From: Thalassotalea psychrophila | GTDB taxonomy: Bacteria > Pseudomonadota > Gammaproteobacteria > Enterobacterales > Alteromonadaceae | Direction of reading: 5' to 3' | Assembly (NCBI RefSeq): GCF_031583595.1 | Contig: NZ_CP134145.1 | Span: 4,742,224-4,806,223 of the forward strand | DNA length: 64,000 nt | In this document: piece by piece, positions 14,814-22,857 of the stretch | Position numbering within the stretch: position 1 is the stretch's first letter | Layout: each line of letters starts with the position of its first letter | Notes under the pieces: generated by a model | Told to the model about the DNA's origin: nothing | Database searches by the model: none | What the model saw: only the letters and a program-made list of their open reading frames with translations | Program-made: the position numbers and the translations under genes

Positions 14814-15446
14814 ACCAGAAAATGAAAAGGTCAGCCAGGTCGAAGTATCGGTATCTACGGCTTTCTCGGGGAAAAAGAATGCTTGCGAGTCCCCTTCGTG
14901 ATTGATCGCACTCACACTAATCATCATTTTCCAAATATTGCCCGAAAATTTCTTGCGTAGTACTTGAATTTCCCTATGTGAACCCTTCAAGAATTTAGGG
15001 CGTCTTCCCTTTTCGGTTTCTTCATACCCTGCATAAGGCACCCAGAAACCACCCCAATCTTTGAGATTCCACCGTTCAGGCTGACCCCATTCTTTATCAA
15101 TGAGCAATTTTTCACTAAGCTGAGCAGAAGCATGAAGATTGTGAAGATTGCCAGTTTCGGCATTTTCTATGTAAAGATCAATAACCGCGTAGTCTTCGGC
15201 TTTACCTTTGGCGCAAACAAATAAAGAACCTTTGTCATGCATGAGATAAATTGAAGCCCCTGCCGGTAATTCGATCTTCTGCGCTGCTCCCCATTCACTT
15301 TTTCCGCAACTACCATCAAAAAGTGGCGCACTGATGGTTAAGCCTATAGAGATGGGCTTAGACGTAGGAACTTCTTCGGCCGCGATTAACACATGACTTA
15401 ACAAAGTACACACTAGAAAAGTGATATTTCTTTGAATGCTTCTCAT
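14808..15446 (-). CDS. Secreted CBM9/DOMON-like hypothetical protein (cassette gene)
   Basis: The protein is 212 residues with a signal peptide ending near IAA. The mature part opens with APLFDGSCGKSEWGAAQKIELP, the 'dG..de.W..a' start of CBM9/DOMON-type beta sandwiches, and ends ISVSAINHEGDSQAFFFPEKAVDTDTSTWLTFSF. It may bind a sugar or haem-like ligand in the periplasm, but this rests on weak pattern likeness. Its attC and higher GC set it apart from neighbouring cassettes, a sign of recent acquisition. Confidence 0.55.
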   Translation of the reverse strand: MRSIQRNITFLVCTLLSHVLIAAEEVPTSKPISIGLTISAPLFDGSCGKSEWGAAQKIELPAGASIYLMHDKGSLFVCAKGKAEDYAVIDLYIENAETGNLHNLHASAQLSEKLLIDKEWGQPERWNLKDWGGFWVPYAGYEETEKGRRPKFLKGSHREIQVLRKKFSGNIWKMMISVSAINHEGDSQAFFFPEKAVDTDTSTWLTFSFSGA

Positions 15447-15460
15447 AATTTCCTCCTGAT

Positions 15461-15559
15461 GCCTAACGCCTTGCTAAGTGGCGTAAAATAGTTAGCTAAA
15501 ATTTGCGAGACACGAGCACCAACCAACTGTTTGGCGTCCTTTTGAGCAACTTGTTAGCT
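15461..15559 (-). repeat. attC site 21
   Basis: R'-side core GCCTAAC, R''-side core GTTAGCT, exactly complementary to its cassette's 5' core (AGCTAAC at 16009). The arms include GGCGTAAAATAGTTAGCTAA and CAACTGTTTGGCGTCC. Confidence 0.9.
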
Positions 15560-15571
15560 GCATGCTTAAAA

Positions 15572-15973
15572 TTAACTACCGAAAGCCTCTAGGTGTTGAA
15601 TACCATTATCGCCAATTTCATCCCAGTTAGCTTTCGAGCCTACCCAAATATGGTGAGTAATTTTTAAGTATCCATTGTCATTAGGCAATAGGCCAGCTGG
15701 AATGTACATCCGAGCACTATCATTTTTTCCAGGCAAATTTGAGCCACAATTAGTACAAAAACTAGTTTGCCAGTCATGGTTAGGTTTAAACCACGTTTTA
15801 ATATACTTTTCACCTTTAATCCAACGGAAGTTCTCGTTGTTAGTTACTACCACAGCAATGCCATTTGCTCCAGTAGCACTACGACATATGGAGCAATGAC
15901 AAAAATAGACGTCTGTTATTTGATTGGTGATTTCAAAGGCTATTTCACCACAGTTGCACTTTCCTAAAGTCAT
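15572..15973 (-). CDS. GFA family (CENP-V/GFA zinc-binding) protein (cassette gene)
   Basis: The protein is 133 residues. Zinc-binding cysteines appear as GKCNCGEIAFEI, YFCHCSICRSATGANG and SFCTNCGSNLPG, with the conserved W-x-K-G string WIKGEKYIKTW between them. It is one of two GFA cassettes here and is not closely similar to either of the other GFA proteins in the window (1568-2008, 17058-17456), so these are independent arrivals rather than duplications. Reaction unknown. Confidence 0.87.
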   Translation of the reverse strand: MTLGKCNCGEIAFEITNQITDVYFCHCSICRSATGANGIAVVVTNNENFRWIKGEKYIKTWFKPNHDWQTSFCTNCGSNLPGKNDSARMYIPAGLLPNDNGYLKITHHIWVGSKANWDEIGDNGIQHLEAFGS

Positions 15974-16008
15974 TTATACCTCGGAGAATTATCAATATAT
16001 ACTTTTAC

Positions 16009-16108
16009 AGCTAACGCCTTACTAAACGGCAAATAATATTGGCATGTACTTTTGCGTTTTGCAAAAATCATGACGATGTTATTTGTCATATTTATTAACT
16101 TGTTAGGA
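16009..16108 (-). repeat. attC site 20
   Basis: R'-side core AGCTAAC, R''-side core GTTAGGA; the cassette's 5' core is GTCTAAC, a 5 of 7 match. Arms differ from the main family (TTTTGCGTTTTGCAAAAATCATGACG) and contain an internal palindrome. Confidence 0.8.
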
Positions 16109-16549
16109 ATTTTTTACACTTAATTGTGACCAAGACTGAAAAGTACCAACGGCATATAACGTCCCAATAATTAAACAAATCCCCGAACTGACAAACCAAA
16201 AAGTTAAAGTGTTTTCAGGAAACATTGGCATTATGGCCACAAATGCTACACCTCGAAGTAAGTAAATTAGAGAAATAACAATCAGTCCTAATCTAAGAAG
16301 CGGAAGCCGAAATATAACTTTTGAGCCAGAAAGCGCATAGAGAGACCACACAGACAGAATCAAAACAATAATTGATGTAACGACAGTTGGATACCAATGT
16401 CCATCTTCGGCCATTCTTGCCATTTGTTCGCCAGCACCAAAAAAACGATACCAGTCACCACCGAAAATGATACACCCCAAGTGAGCTATAGCAGCAAGAG
16501 CGCTACAAATAGAACCGATAATTAAATATTTATTATTACCTGAGTGCAC
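16103..16549 (-). CDS. Four-helix membrane protein (cassette gene)
   Basis: The protein is 148 residues with four hydrophobic helices, beginning YLIIGSICSALAAIAHLGCIIFGG and a conserved GGDWYRFFGAGEQMARMAEDGHWYPT loop between helices 1 and 2. The loop contains W-Y-R-F-F-G-A-G-E, a string I associate with uncharacterised membrane proteins common in gammaproteobacterial cassettes. No function is known; the small size and helix count suggest a sensor or partner protein rather than a transporter. Confidence 0.65.
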   Translation of the reverse strand: MHSGNNKYLIIGSICSALAAIAHLGCIIFGGDWYRFFGAGEQMARMAEDGHWYPTVVTSIIVLILSVWSLYALSGSKVIFRLPLLRLGLIVISLIYLLRGVAFVAIMPMFPENTLTFWFVSSGICLIIGTLYAVGTFQSWSQLSVKNS

Positions 16550-16564
16550 GATACTTCCCTAATT

Positions 16565-16666
16565 GTCTAACGCCTAGTTAAGGAGCTGATAATGTTTAGC
16601 TAAACTTGTGTAGCGAAGCGGAACCGACCCAAACTTTAGCAGTACCGCTTTAAATGCTTGTTATGT
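16565..16666 (-). repeat. attC site 19
   Basis: R'-side core GTCTAAC, R''-side core GTTATGT, a 6 of 7 match to its cassette's 5' core (GCATAAC at 16951). Main-family arms (TGTGTAGCGAAGCGGAACCG). Confidence 0.87.
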
Positions 16667-16677
16667 TGAACTAAACG

Positions 16678-16923
16678 CTAACCCATTAACTTTAATGCAA
16701 TATACGGTGTTAAATTTAAAAGTAATATGCCTATTTTATAATTACCCAAAAATTGAAAATACATGTTTGGTAACTCTGAAGATTCAACACCTACAATTTT
16801 ACTATGAAGGTTAATGGTGAAACTTTTAAATACGAAAATGAAAAATGCTGAAAATAAATATACGCCCAAATTTATTACAGTACACCAACCGAAAAAAGTA
16901 GTAAGTTCATTTACACCGAGCAT
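16678..16923 (-). CDS. DUF6868-like small membrane protein (cassette gene)
   Basis: The protein is 81 residues. ELTTFFGWCTVINLGVYLFSAFFIFVF is a first transmembrane helix, followed by SFTINLHSKIVGVESSELPNMYFQFLGNYKIGILLLNLTPYIALKLM, whose end is the signature I know from DUF6868 proteins. Two predicted helices in all. The family has no known function. The assignment is from memory of the pattern and should be treated as moderate. Confidence 0.6.
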   Translation of the reverse strand: MLGVNELTTFFGWCTVINLGVYLFSAFFIFVFKSFTINLHSKIVGVESSELPNMYFQFLGNYKIGILLLNLTPYIALKLMG

Positions 16924-16950
16924 AATTTATAACTCCATAAGTTTGGTTCT

Positions 16951-17052
16951 GCATAACGCCCATTTAAAAGGCTGATAATAGTTTGCTAAAATTGTGTACC
17001 GAAGCGAAACCGAACCAACTGATAGCAATCCCGCTTGAATGGCTTGTTATAT
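16951..17052 (-). repeat. attC site 18
   Basis: R'-side core GCATAAC, R''-side core GTTATAT, exactly complementary to the 5' core of the GFA cassette (ATATAAC at 17472). Main-family arms with GTACCGAAGCGAAACCGAACC. Confidence 0.9.
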
Positions 17053-17057
17053 GTAAA

Positions 17058-17456
17058 TTACTCTTCAACTTGCCAATTGGATGGAAAGCTTACCCACTGA
17101 CATTTATTCGAGTTATTAAGTGTATAGGCTGGCTCTAAAATTTCGGAAGCTGCAAAACAACCTCCTGCGATACCGATATAATCAGGCATCGTTGATATAG
17201 TCCAATACAAAGTTGTACCACAACTAGAACAAAAATAGCGCTTTTGTTCGTGATTTTGCTCTTGGTGCCATAGTGTATAAATTCTTGTATCACCTGACAT
17301 ATTTAATACTGCATCTGTTTTAAAATAAGTAGATATTCCAAATGCACTTCCCGTACGTTGCTTACAGTTTGTACAATGACAAACTGAATTCATTTCAGGT
17401 TGAGCTGAAACAGTGATAGAAACCTGTTTACAACAGCATGTAGCCTCTAGTGTCAC
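17058..17456 (-). CDS. GFA family (CENP-V/GFA zinc-binding) protein (cassette gene)
   Basis: The protein is 132 residues. It has ATCCCKQVSITV, SVCHCTNCKQRTGSAFGIS and RYFCSSCGTTLYW, the full cysteine set of the family with the QRTGS.F string of the larger GFA group. It ends KCQWVSFPSNW. This third GFA gene differs from the other two throughout. The family is best known for glutathione-dependent formaldehyde activation, but most members have no known substrate. Confidence 0.88.
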   Translation of the reverse strand: MTLEATCCCKQVSITVSAQPEMNSVCHCTNCKQRTGSAFGISTYFKTDAVLNMSGDTRIYTLWHQEQNHEQKRYFCSSCGTTLYWTISTMPDYIGIAGGCFAASEILEPAYTLNNSNKCQWVSFPSNWQVEE

Positions 17457-17471
17457 AAAACTTTCCTTTGT

Positions 17472-17569
17472 ATATAACTCCCTGTTAAGGGCAAATTGTA
17501 TTTGGTTAAAATAAGCGACGAAGGAGCAAAAACCAACTGTTATTTGTCCTTTTGAGTGACTTGTTATTC
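17472..17569 (-). repeat. attC site 17
   Basis: R'-side core ATATAAC, R''-side core GTTATTC; the RidA cassette's 5' core is GTATAAC, a 6 of 7 match. Arms are of the GCGACGAAGGAGCAAAAACC type. Confidence 0.87.
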
Positions 17570-17570
17570 A

Positions 17571-17960
17571 TCAAGATTGTACTACTGCATCAACTTCTAT
17601 TTCGATTAGCCATTCTGGGTTAATAAATTTACTAACTTCCATTACTGTATCGACAGGAAGAATATCTTTGAAATATTCACCTCTCACCTCAGCAACCTCT
17701 TTCCAGTTATCAATATTAGTAAGTAGCATACGAGTTCGCACAACATCATTTAGTGTGGCACCAGCTTCTTTAAGCGCAATCTCAATAATTTTTATACATT
17801 GTCTTGTTTGAGCAGCAGCATCATTAACACCAACAGTTTTTCCATTGTCATCAATAGGGGCAGTTCCTCCAACAGAGATAAAATTACCGACTTTAACTGC
17901 TCGAGAAAAACCTAATTTAGAAGCATAGGGACTTGTACTCGAAACTAGAACACGGTTCAT
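17571..17960 (-). CDS. RidA family (YjgF/YER057c/UK114) protein (cassette gene)
   Basis: The protein is 129 residues from ATG 17960 (MNRVLVSSTSPYASKLGFSRAVKVGNF). The longer open frame was rejected because it starts inside the upstream attC. Features of the family: GNFISVGGTAPID, an arginine in VVRTRMLLTNID (the position that binds the keto-acid carboxylate), and PVDTVMEVSKFINPEWLIEIEVDAV, with the usual E-x-D end. RidA enzymes hydrolyse reactive enamine/imine intermediates; here the residues suggest a Rid6/7-like subgroup rather than classical RidA. Trimeric in known members. Confidence 0.87.
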   Translation of the reverse strand: MNRVLVSSTSPYASKLGFSRAVKVGNFISVGGTAPIDDNGKTVGVNDAAAQTRQCIKIIEIALKEAGATLNDVVRTRMLLTNIDNWKEVAEVRGEYFKDILPVDTVMEVSKFINPEWLIEIEVDAVVQS

Positions 17961-17974
17961 AACGACTCCTTGAT

Positions 17975-18076
17975 GTATAACGCCCAAAATAAGGGGCTGA
18001 TAATAGTTTGCTAAATTGTATAGCGTAACGGAACCGAGCAAACTGTTAGCAGTCCGGCTTTAAATGCTTGTTATGA
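17975..18076 (-). repeat. attC site 16
   Basis: R'-side core GTATAAC, R''-side core GTTATGA, a 6 of 7 match to its cassette's 5' core (GCATAAC at 18682). Main-family arms (GCGTAACGGAACCGAGCAAAC). Confidence 0.87.
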
Positions 18077-18090
18077 CGAACTCTACTTTG

Positions 18091-18663
18091 CTAAGGTTTT
18101 TCTTCGTTAACAAGCATGTTCATGAATTTTGTAAATCGCCTAAGTCTGGTTTCAGGCTTCTTGGCACTTATCAATCCATATGCAATAGCGGAACGACTTG
18201 ATTTATTAAGTGTTGCATAAAATTCTTTAACAATCAGATTAATCTCTAGGGCAGCTAGAAAATCTGAGGGAACTTCCATTTCACTTACCACATAGGCATT
18301 TTCCCAACGACCATCGGCTTTTGCTTCACGAATATGTACAAGCCCAGATTCCATTATTCGGTCTTCACTAATCAAGCGTTCCACATGCTTTGTGTTTCTT
18401 TTAGACCAGTTGCTTCGTGTTTTTCTGGGAGTTATACGTTGAAGATAAGATTGATCATCGATTGATTTTTTAACACCATCTATCCAGCCCCAACATAAAG
18501 ATTCAATCACGACATCATCCCAAGTAATGCTCTTAATTCCACTATTTTTTTTATATAACTTTATCCATAATTCACTTTCAGAGGCGTGATTCATCTTAAG
18601 CCACTGACCAAGATCTGTCGATATTTCAAATGTCATGATACTTAATAGATCAGGCTCAGGCAT
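18091..18663 (-). CDS. YdeI/OmpD-associated family protein (cassette gene)
   Basis: The protein is 190 residues. The sequence FEISTDLGQWLKMNHASESELWIKLYKKNSG, then TWDDVVIESLCWGWIDGVKK, QRITPRKTRSNWSKRN and ALEINLIVKEFYATLNKSSRSAIAYGLISAKKPETRLRR is the full YdeI/OmpD-associated pattern (DUF1801-related fold plus C-terminal helical domain). Members have been linked to antimicrobial-peptide tolerance and polymyxin stress, but mechanisms are unclear. The protein has no signal peptide. Confidence 0.88.
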   Translation of the reverse strand: MPEPDLLSIMTFEISTDLGQWLKMNHASESELWIKLYKKNSGIKSITWDDVVIESLCWGWIDGVKKSIDDQSYLQRITPRKTRSNWSKRNTKHVERLISEDRIMESGLVHIREAKADGRWENAYVVSEMEVPSDFLAALEINLIVKEFYATLNKSSRSAIAYGLISAKKPETRLRRFTKFMNMLVNEEKP

Positions 18664-18681
18664 CTAGTTAAACTCTTTTCG

Positions 18682-18782
18682 GCATAACGCCCTGTTAAGG
18701 GGCTGATAATAGTTTGCTAAAATGTGTAGCGAAGCGAAACCGAGCAAACTGTTAGCAGTCCCACTTTAAATTCTTGTTAGGC
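18682..18782 (-). repeat. attC site 15
   Basis: R'-side core GCATAAC, R''-side core GTTAGGC, exactly complementary to its cassette's 5' core (GCCTAAC at 19209). Main-family arms; nearly identical to the sites at 21022 and 21860. Confidence 0.92.
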
Positions 18783-19193
18783 TTTTTGAGCAACAACCTT
18801 TTTAAAAACTAGAAATATTATTAATAGATACACGATAGTAGCGATATGCTTAGCAACAACTTTAAATGGAGCTTGAGCTTCATATGCAAGTAGCCCGTCT
18901 GTAATTGGCATAACAACAGCAAATAAAGCCCCCCACATTAAAACAATATGATTTCGAGTAAATAAAAGATAACCAAAAATCAGGGTAATAAAAATAGTGC
19001 GTGATCCATATATTTTCACCCAATCAGCATCCATACCAGAAAAAAGTTCAGTGCCTCTTACTGTAGAAAAGGCGGCAGGATCAATGAATGAAAAAGTACC
19101 ATAAAATCCCTGTAACAAAACTATAAGTGAAACTAATACAAAACCTACTTTTTCTAATTTAGTAATTTTATTCGTCATAATATCCGTTTTCAT
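18777..19193 (-). CDS. DUF4267/DUF4345-like membrane protein (cassette gene)
   Basis: The protein is 138 residues with four hydrophobic helices (VGFVLVSLIVLLQGFYGTFSF, IFITLIFGYLLF, VLMWGALFAVVMPITDGLLAY, HIATIVYLLIIFLVF). The layout of SFIDPAAFSTVRGTE and YGSRTIFITLI between helices is that of small membrane proteins filed under DUF4267/DUF4345. The function is unknown. A second ATG (MTNKITK) is possible and changes only five residues. Confidence 0.6.
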   Translation of the reverse strand: MKTDIMTNKITKLEKVGFVLVSLIVLLQGFYGTFSFIDPAAFSTVRGTELFSGMDADWVKIYGSRTIFITLIFGYLLFTRNHIVLMWGALFAVVMPITDGLLAYEAQAPFKVVAKHIATIVYLLIIFLVFKKVVAQKA

Positions 19194-19208
19194 CTGAATT
19201 ATAGGAAA

Positions 19209-19311
19209 GCCTAACGCCCCAATAAGGGGCTAATAATGCTTGGCTAAACTTGTGTTGCAGAGCGAAACTGAGCCAAGCTTTAGCAGTCCCGCCTTAATTG
19301 GCTTGTTATAT
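19209..19311 (-). repeat. attC site 14
   Basis: R'-side core GCCTAAC, R''-side core GTTATAT, exactly complementary to its cassette's 5' core (ATATAAC at 19838). Main-family arms (TTGTGTTGCAGAGCGAAACTG). Confidence 0.9.
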
Positions 19312-19812
19312 CTCGCCTCTAAAATCCAATTGATAGATGTCTACATTGAAACCTTGAATTTCAGATGATTTTTTAAATAAAAAGCCAGCTCTTTTAGCCA
19401 CTTTAAGAGAAGGTATGTTTTCAGGATCTATTAAAGCTGAAATATCCTTTAATTTTAATTGTTGTTTGCAAAATTCAGCTACAGCAATTGTTGCTTCTGA
19501 AGCAAAACCTTTCCCTTGTTGAGAGGAAGCTAACCTATAGCTAACATGCAGTAAATCATTGCTTTCAACTACATGTAAATTTAGTCCGCAAACACCAACA
19601 AAACTAGCATCTAATTTTGAAAACATAGCCCATTGGCCAAACCCCTTAGTACGGTATTGTTGTTGGCAATTATCTATATATTTTTGTATTTCACTATCAT
19701 TGTGAACACCAACTATTGAATATTTCATAACTTCAGGGTCAGACAAAACAAGTCGCAAATCAATTGAGTCTTTTGAATTGATTTCACGAATTTCTAATCT
19801 ATCAGTCTCCAT
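19306..19812 (-). CDS. GNAT family N-acetyltransferase, RimJ/RimL type (cassette gene)
   Basis: The start was set at ATG 19812 (METDRLEIREINSKD); the longer frame begins within the attC. The protein is 168 residues. METDRL.IRE is the classical RimJ/RimL-type opening. Motif A reads YRLASSQQGKGFASEATIAVAEF (Q-G-K-G-F-A), and the end LIDPENIPSLKVAKRAGFLF matches as well. Such enzymes acetylate protein N-termini or small amines; the acceptor is not predictable. Confidence 0.88.
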   Translation of the reverse strand: METDRLEIREINSKDSIDLRLVLSDPEVMKYSIVGVHNDSEIQKYIDNCQQQYRTKGFGQWAMFSKLDASFVGVCGLNLHVVESNDLLHVSYRLASSQQGKGFASEATIAVAEFCKQQLKLKDISALIDPENIPSLKVAKRAGFLFKKSSEIQGFNVDIYQLDFRGEI

Positions 19813-19837
19813 GACACTCAAAATATAATCCTTAGAG

Positions 19838-19936
19838 ATATAACGCTTACATAAGCTGAAATTTATAGCCAACTATAATGTTTGAGGAACGAAAAACAGC
19901 CAACTGTAAATGTTCCGTTTAATGTTCTTGTTATGA
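19838..19936 (-). repeat. attC site 13
   Basis: R'-side core ATATAAC, R''-side core GTTATGA, a 6 of 7 match to its cassette's 5' core (GCATAAC at 21022). Arms differ from the main family (TTTGAGGAACGAAAAACAGCC). Confidence 0.87.
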
Positions 19937-19956
19937 GAAAATAAATGGTACATGGG

Positions 19957-20982
19957 TTAAGTTTTTTGAGCACACCCATCTAAGTTGCTTACTCCATTTT
20001 TTCGCCACATACGGTCGAAAATAATCATGGATACAAAAGCTAAAAATAAGAATAAGCCCATTTGTTCAGAAAAAGGAATGAGTCTCGGTGAGCTATTCAT
20101 AGCTGTATGCAGTAAAACAACCATCAGAAGGTTTCCTCCTGTGCGATTGTAAAGCCAAGTAAAAATAATCCCCAACATAACACAAGCCCCTGCTTTAGCA
20201 AAAACCATTTCAGGTGGATCGCTATATTGGCCAATAACAAATAAAGGAAAATGCCATAGGCCCCAGATTAGACCAAGAAATACAGAGCTCAAAAGTGGAC
20301 TAAAACTCGCCTGTAGGCGTGGTAACATCCAAGCTCGCCAGCCAGACTCTTCACCAATAGCGACCACTAAAAAAGTTAATAATATTGAACGTGTTGTATA
20401 TAAAATCCAAGTTTGCAAGTCTAAACCGTGGTGAGAAATTTCTACAGGGTTTCCCGTCATGTATGCCATGAACAGTCCTAGTAACATCCATGTCGCGGGT
20501 AACAGCAAGGCGATCAACCACCACTTAATAGATATACGCCACTGGCTTATTGAATTTAGAGCATTTGACCGACTAACGACTAAAGATGCTATTACAAAGC
20601 CCCCAACCCCAGCAGAAACTATTGAACCTAATACTCCAGTAAATGTAATGCCAACTGGTTTAGCCGTAGAAAATTTTTCTGCTGTAATAGCATCGCCTGT
20701 AATCAATATTGAGAAATACAATCCAAACAGTAAAATGGAAAAAAAACTAAAACAGAACCACCACTTTCTATTGCCAATATTGGCTCCTGGACCGCATAAG
20801 TGATTTAGAAAAATTGCTGCTAATGCAGGGCCAAAACCGGCTCCAACTAGTATACGTCCAAGTGCCCAATTTGATCCTGCAAAAAACGGAACACAAAACC
20901 AAACAGCCCATGTGATGCCTACACTAATTAGCGTAAAAGATAAAATCGGATATCGCTCTGAACACTCTTTCAACCAATTCAT
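19957..20982 (-). CDS. CPBP family intramembrane metalloprotease (cassette gene)
   Basis: The protein is 341 residues with about eight predicted membrane helices. The CPBP (Abi, CAAX prenyl-protease-like) motifs are intact: EESGWRAWMLPRL (EExxxR) near residue 212, FLGLIWGLWHFPLFV (the FxxxH-like second motif) and LLMVVLLHTAMNSS as the third. The fold is that of type II CAAX endopeptidases; bacterial members include bacteriocin-immunity proteins and regulators. It could be a cassette-borne immunity gene, but the role is unknown. It is among the larger cassettes of the array. Confidence 0.88.
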   Translation of the reverse strand: MNWLKECSERYPILSFTLISVGITWAVWFCVPFFAGSNWALGRILVGAGFGPALAAIFLNHLCGPGANIGNRKWWFCFSFFSILLFGLYFSILITGDAITAEKFSTAKPVGITFTGVLGSIVSAGVGGFVIASLVVSRSNALNSISQWRISIKWWLIALLLPATWMLLGLFMAYMTGNPVEISHHGLDLQTWILYTTRSILLTFLVVAIGEESGWRAWMLPRLQASFSPLLSSVFLGLIWGLWHFPLFVIGQYSDPPEMVFAKAGACVMLGIIFTWLYNRTGGNLLMVVLLHTAMNSSPRLIPFSEQMGLFLFLAFVSMIIFDRMWRKNGVSNLDGCAQKT

Positions 20983-21021
20983 TAGTTATTCCTTTGGGGA
21001 TGCTCCCTCAACTACGATTTC

Positions 21022-21123
21022 GCATAACGCCCTGTTAAGAGGCTGATAATAGTTTGCTAAAATGTGTAGCGAAGCGGAACCGAGCAAACTGTTAGCAGTC
21101 CCATCTTAATTGGCTTGTTAGGC
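21022..21123 (-). repeat. attC site 12
   Basis: R'-side core GCATAAC, R''-side core GTTAGGC, exactly complementary to its cassette's 5' core (GCCTAAC at 21860). Main-family arms, near-identical to the copies at 18682 and 21860. Confidence 0.92.
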
Positions 21124-21147
21124 ATATATACACCTAGCTGATTATTA

Positions 21148-21837
21148 TTAAATTCTTACACCATTTACAAAACTGCAATTAGGAAAGAAAGGATAATGAT
21201 CTACGGGCTTAAGCTCAATAATATTTACTTTACTTACTTTATCAGATTCAACTTTTTGTTCAATTTCAAAGTAAAACCACCAACGTTCGTTAAATGATGT
21301 TAATTCTATATAAGGATAACTTCTTATTTTCCAACTACCTTTGAGATGATCTTTTCGTTCGTTAGTTTTGTTGAGAAAAGTCAGTTGATAAGTATTATCT
21401 TTGTTTAAACGAAGGTTCACTAAAGTATCGCAATTTCGGCTTTCGTAATCATTAGCCAGATCTTGATTAGCAATTTTATCTTTTTGTTTGACTCCTTCTG
21501 GGAGTATAAACAAACCAACACTATCTTTGCTATACCAATGATTCCCTGATACAAGCGCTTCTACGTTAGGGATAGCCCAACCTAAATCAGAAAGTGAATT
21601 TATTAATATATCTAGAGTTTTATCACCCTTAATAAATGGCGAATAAAGCAGAGTTGATTGGTTAATTGTTTCAGGAAAAGAGAGTGTATTAGTAATAACT
21701 TTAAAGTTAGACTCATCCAGTTTTGAACTGATTTTTTCAATTTCAGTATCTGATAAATAACGCGTATATAAATGAACTTCTGTAGAAGAACAAGCAACAA
21801 GAGAAATACTAAGTATTACAACACTCAAAAACTTCAT
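21148..21837 (-). CDS. Lipoprotein of unknown function (cassette gene)
   Basis: The protein is 229 residues. A lipoprotein signal (MKFLSVVILSISLVACSST, lipobox LVAC) precedes a domain starting VHLYTRYLSDTEIEKISSKLDESNFKVITN and a C-terminal half with LNKDNTYQLTFLNKTNERKDHLKGSWKI, which resembles a lipocalin-like strand pair. The first half (predicted LytR/CpsA-like loops) may bind a ligand. I do not recognise a named family. Confidence 0.65.
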   Translation of the reverse strand: MKFLSVVILSISLVACSSTEVHLYTRYLSDTEIEKISSKLDESNFKVITNTLSFPETINQSTLLYSPFIKGDKTLDILINSLSDLGWAIPNVEALVSGNHWYSKDSVGLFILPEGVKQKDKIANQDLANDYESRNCDTLVNLRLNKDNTYQLTFLNKTNERKDHLKGSWKIRSYPYIELTSFNERWWFYFEIEQKVESDKVSKVNIIELKPVDHYPFFPNCSFVNGVRI

Positions 21838-21859
21838 TAAATCGCATCCCTCCGTATAT

Positions 21860-21960
21860 GCCTAACGCCCTGTTAAGAGGCTGATAATAGTTTGCTAAAA
21901 TGTGAAGCGAAGCGAAACCGAGAAAACTGTTAGCAGTCCCGCTTTAAATTCTTGTTATGC
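21860..21960 (-). repeat. attC site 11
   Basis: R'-side core GCCTAAC, R''-side core GTTATGC, exactly complementary to its cassette's 5' core (GCATAAC at 22335). Main-family arms. Confidence 0.92.
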
Positions 21961-21965
21961 GTAAA

Positions 21966-22316
21966 CTACTCTCCGCCACCGCCGCCATCACCACCAAAAT
22001 CTCCACCAGTGCCATCGTCTCCGCCACTATAATATGAAGAACCGAAAAGCGCCCCAAAAATCCCTATTCCTGATACGGAAGTAATTGTATTGCTCATTGA
22101 TTCGGTAGATTCATTATCAGGGGTATTGGCTTTGGAAGTCGCAACGTCGCAATACATTAAATATGCGTAATGTATATGCCTTTTATCAAAGCCCATTTCA
22201 TCTATGGTTTTATCAACTTGACCTTTTGTGTAAGTTGCTGAGCCGCCATACCTTTTAGCTAATGCAGGGCGAAGTTTGTACTTATACTTTCTAATAGTCG
22301 ACTTTTTACCAAACAT
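21966..22316 (-). CDS. DUF6559-like glycine-rich protein (cassette gene)
   Basis: The start was set at ATG 22316 (MFGKKSTIRKYKYKLRPAL); GGAG lies 8 nt upstream, and the longer frame runs into the attC. The protein is 116 residues. An N-terminal helical domain (LRPALAKRYGGSATYTKGQVDKTIDEMGF and HIHYAYLMYCD) resembles DUF6559, and the C-terminus is a low-complexity Gly/Asp run (about residues 95-115). Unknown function; a glycine-rich tail is common in these proteins. Confidence 0.6.
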   Translation of the reverse strand: MFGKKSTIRKYKYKLRPALAKRYGGSATYTKGQVDKTIDEMGFDKRHIHYAYLMYCDVATSKANTPDNESTESMSNTITSVSGIGIFGALFGSSYYSGGDDGTGGDFGGDGGGGGE

Positions 22317-22334
22317 TGATAAAACTCCTTTTAC

Positions 22335-22434
22335 GCATAACGCCCATTTAAGGGGCAAATAAGGCTTGGCTTAAATCGGGCACGCAGTGACAAAGACCAA
22401 GCTTTATTTGTCCTGTTTTAGTGCCTTGTTAGGT
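22335..22434 (-). repeat. attC site 10
   Basis: R'-side core GCATAAC, R''-side core GTTAGGT, exactly complementary to its cassette's 5' core (ACCTAAC at 22760). Arms of the GGGCACGCAGTGACAAAGACC type, shared with the site at 30038. Confidence 0.9.
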
Positions 22435-22749
22435 GCTAATTTCAATATTTTGTGGAGAGACACCTGCCCCTATAATTATTGACCATGACCTGACCTGCCA
22501 ATTTTTTACAAGACCGTTTAAGACATAAGGATCTCGTTTGGCAAAACTTTCCGCAACGTCTGGAGAGTCACCCTCAAAAAGTAAAACGGCTCCATCATTA
22601 GGTTCGGTTAGCGCTCCACCCAATCTCAGTTCACCGCGATCTACAGCAGATAAAGCTAGTTTAATATGAGCATCACGAAATTCAGTCCTTCGCTCTATAT
22701 AATCAGATACAACATCATATGTTAGTAGAAAATACATATTGGATTTCAA
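22429..22749 (-). CDS. YciI-like protein (cassette gene)
   Basis: The protein is 106 residues. YFLLTYDVVSDYIERRTEFRDAHIKLALSAVDRGELRLGGALTEPNDGAVLLFEGDSPDVAESFAKRDPYVLNGLVKNWQVRSW is the full YciI pattern, with the conserved H (H29) and the FAKRDPYVLNGL motif. The fold is ferredoxin-like; related proteins act as dimeric hydrolases or isomerases of small molecules, and most lack a known substrate. Confidence 0.88.
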   Translation of the reverse strand: MKSNMYFLLTYDVVSDYIERRTEFRDAHIKLALSAVDRGELRLGGALTEPNDGAVLLFEGDSPDVAESFAKRDPYVLNGLVKNWQVRSWSIIIGAGVSPQNIEIST

Positions 22750-22759
22750 CTCCCTTTAC

Positions 22760-22857
22760 ACCTAACGCCCTGTTAACGGGCTAAGTAAAGCTGGCTAAAA
22801 TAGTTGAGGCACGAAACACAGCCAGCTTTATGTGTTACGTTAAACAGCTTGTTAGTT
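22760..22857 (-). repeat. attC site 9 (closes the gene-less cassette)
   Basis: R'-side core ACCTAAC, R''-side core GTTAGTT, exactly complementary to the 5' core of the short cassette that begins at 23062 (AACTAAC). This fit shows that the roughly 200-bp segment in between is a true cassette even though it lacks a clear gene. Confidence 0.9.

Noticed and set aside
17961..18041. N-terminal extension of the RidA protein
   Set aside because: The extra 27 codons run across the attC site, show no similarity to RidA N-termini and precede the ATG at 17960 that fits the family.
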